Assembly (NCBI GenBank): GCA_009782665.1
Contig: WRIP01000020.1
Coordinates: 1-14,109 of the forward strand
DNA from: Oscillospiraceae bacterium
Lineage (GTDB): Bacteria; Bacillota; Clostridia; Oscillospirales; Ruminococcaceae
Direction of reading: 5' to 3'
DNA: 14,109 nt
Positions 13,620 to 14,109 of the stretch are shown here, piece after piece. The position numbers and the translations under genes are program-made. The notes below the pieces were generated by a model that was not told the DNA's origin, did no database searches, and saw nothing but the letters and a program-made list of their open reading frames with translations. Position 1 is the stretch's first letter; the number at the start of each line of letters is the position of its first letter.

Positions 13620-14109
13620 ATGAAAACAGGAAAAGTATTGATTGAAGAGATTAACGCATATCGGTCGCATGACAACAGCTGTGCCTTTTGGTGGTTGGGT
13701 CAGTTGGGATATATATTCAAGTCAAAAGACTTAATTCTTGCATTTGACCCATATCTGAATCCGGCAGGGTCACGCCTCATACCACCGCTGATTCAAGCGA
13801 CCGATCTGATGGTTGCAGACTATATATTCGGTAGTCACAACCATGGAGATCACATAGATAATCAAACCTACTCTCTTCTGGCAGAAGCCTCCCATGAAGC
13901 GCGGTTTGTTGTACCTGAGCTCACGATTGATACACTGAGTGAAAAGCTAAGTATTGACCGAGCACAATTCATCGGGATGGATGACGGCAGCGTCTATTGG
14001 GATAGAGAGAAGGATCTCAAGATAACCGGTATCGCTGCGGCACATGAGTTTCTTGACCGAGATACCGAAACCGGCAGATATCCCTATCTCGGATATATTA
14101 TCGATACTA
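13620..14109 (+). CDS. UlaG-like metallo-beta-lactamase-fold hydrolase, C-terminus outside window
   Basis: 163 codons are visible and the frame runs off the right edge. After an N-terminal AFWWLGQLGYIFKS strand region and a DPYLNP loop (short metal-dependent hydrolases of the UlaG family have a similar WWLGxxG start), the metal motif SHNHGDHID gives H73, H75, D77 and H78, the HxHxDH signature. A further histidine, H142 in AAHEF, fits the next metal ligand. UlaG itself is an L-ascorbate-6-phosphate lactonase; here the substrate is unknown because no ascorbate or sugar transport genes are nearby. Start: ATG 13620 has GGGA 6 bases upstream. An in-frame ATG at 13608 would leave a leader of only about 12 bases with no ribosome binding site. 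Confidence 0.85.
   Translation, partial: MKTGKVLIEEINAYRSHDNSCAFWWLGQLGYIFKSKDLILAFDPYLNPAGSRLIPPLIQATDLMVADYIFGSHNHGDHIDNQTYSLLAEASHEARFVVPELTIDTLSEKLSIDRAQFIGMDDGSVYWDREKDLKITGIAAAHEFLDRDTETGRYPYLGYIIDT

Overview
The window looks like chromosomal DNA of a low-to-moderate GC Gram-positive anaerobe, most likely an uncultured clostridial lineage. The grounds are the block of peptidyl-tRNA hydrolase, Mfd and a SurA/PrsA-like lipoprotein, which is a common Firmicutes arrangement, the DUF3048 (YerB-type) lipoproteins, purine-rich ribosome binding sites, and several good sigma-A-type promoters (TATAAT with 17-base spacers). No rRNA, tRNA or species marker is present, so the assignment is inference.

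Layout. (1) 1-1421, minus strand: N-terminal part of a membrane-anchored M23 (LytM-type) peptidoglycan hydrolase, cut by the window edge, with its own promoter at 1521-1548. (2) 1562-1943: a 380-base divergent spacer rich in inverted repeats, ending in a hairpin-rich leader. (3) 1944-4272, plus strand: two tandem paralogous DUF3048 lipoproteins; the second has its own extended -10 promoter. (4) 4274-4340: a GC-rich hairpin with a competing alternative pairing. (5) 4377-9732, plus strand: pth, mfd and a SurA_N-like lipoprotein. The lipoprotein also has a strong promoter overlapping the mfd stop codon, and the block ends in a clear terminator at 9759-9799. (6) 9798-10421, minus strand: a HEAT-like helical repeat protein. 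(7) 10458-12784: a 2.3 kb insertion sequence with about 25-base inverted ends, carrying a 674-codon transposase whose N-terminus is a DruA/DUF4338 domain and whose C-terminus is a DDE nuclease. Its last 60 or so codons lie in a shifted frame. (8) 12789-13442, minus strand: a HAD hydrolase of the phosphoglycolate phosphatase type. (9) 13620 to the right edge, plus strand: a UlaG-like metallo-beta-lactamase-fold hydrolase, cut by the edge and divergent from the HAD gene.

How the parts fit. Envelope functions (M23 hydrolase, two DUF3048 lipoproteins, SurA-like lipoprotein) surround two information-processing genes: pth recycles stalled peptidyl-tRNA and mfd removes stalled RNA polymerase and recruits repair. 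The insertion sequence sits in the short gap between the HAD stop codon and the HEAT ribosome binding site, so it probably splits a former HAD-HEAT operon. The most unusual object is the DruA-transposase fusion. DruA is otherwise known from the Druantia anti-phage system, but no other Druantia gene is present here, so the sequence supports a mobile element rather than a defence island.
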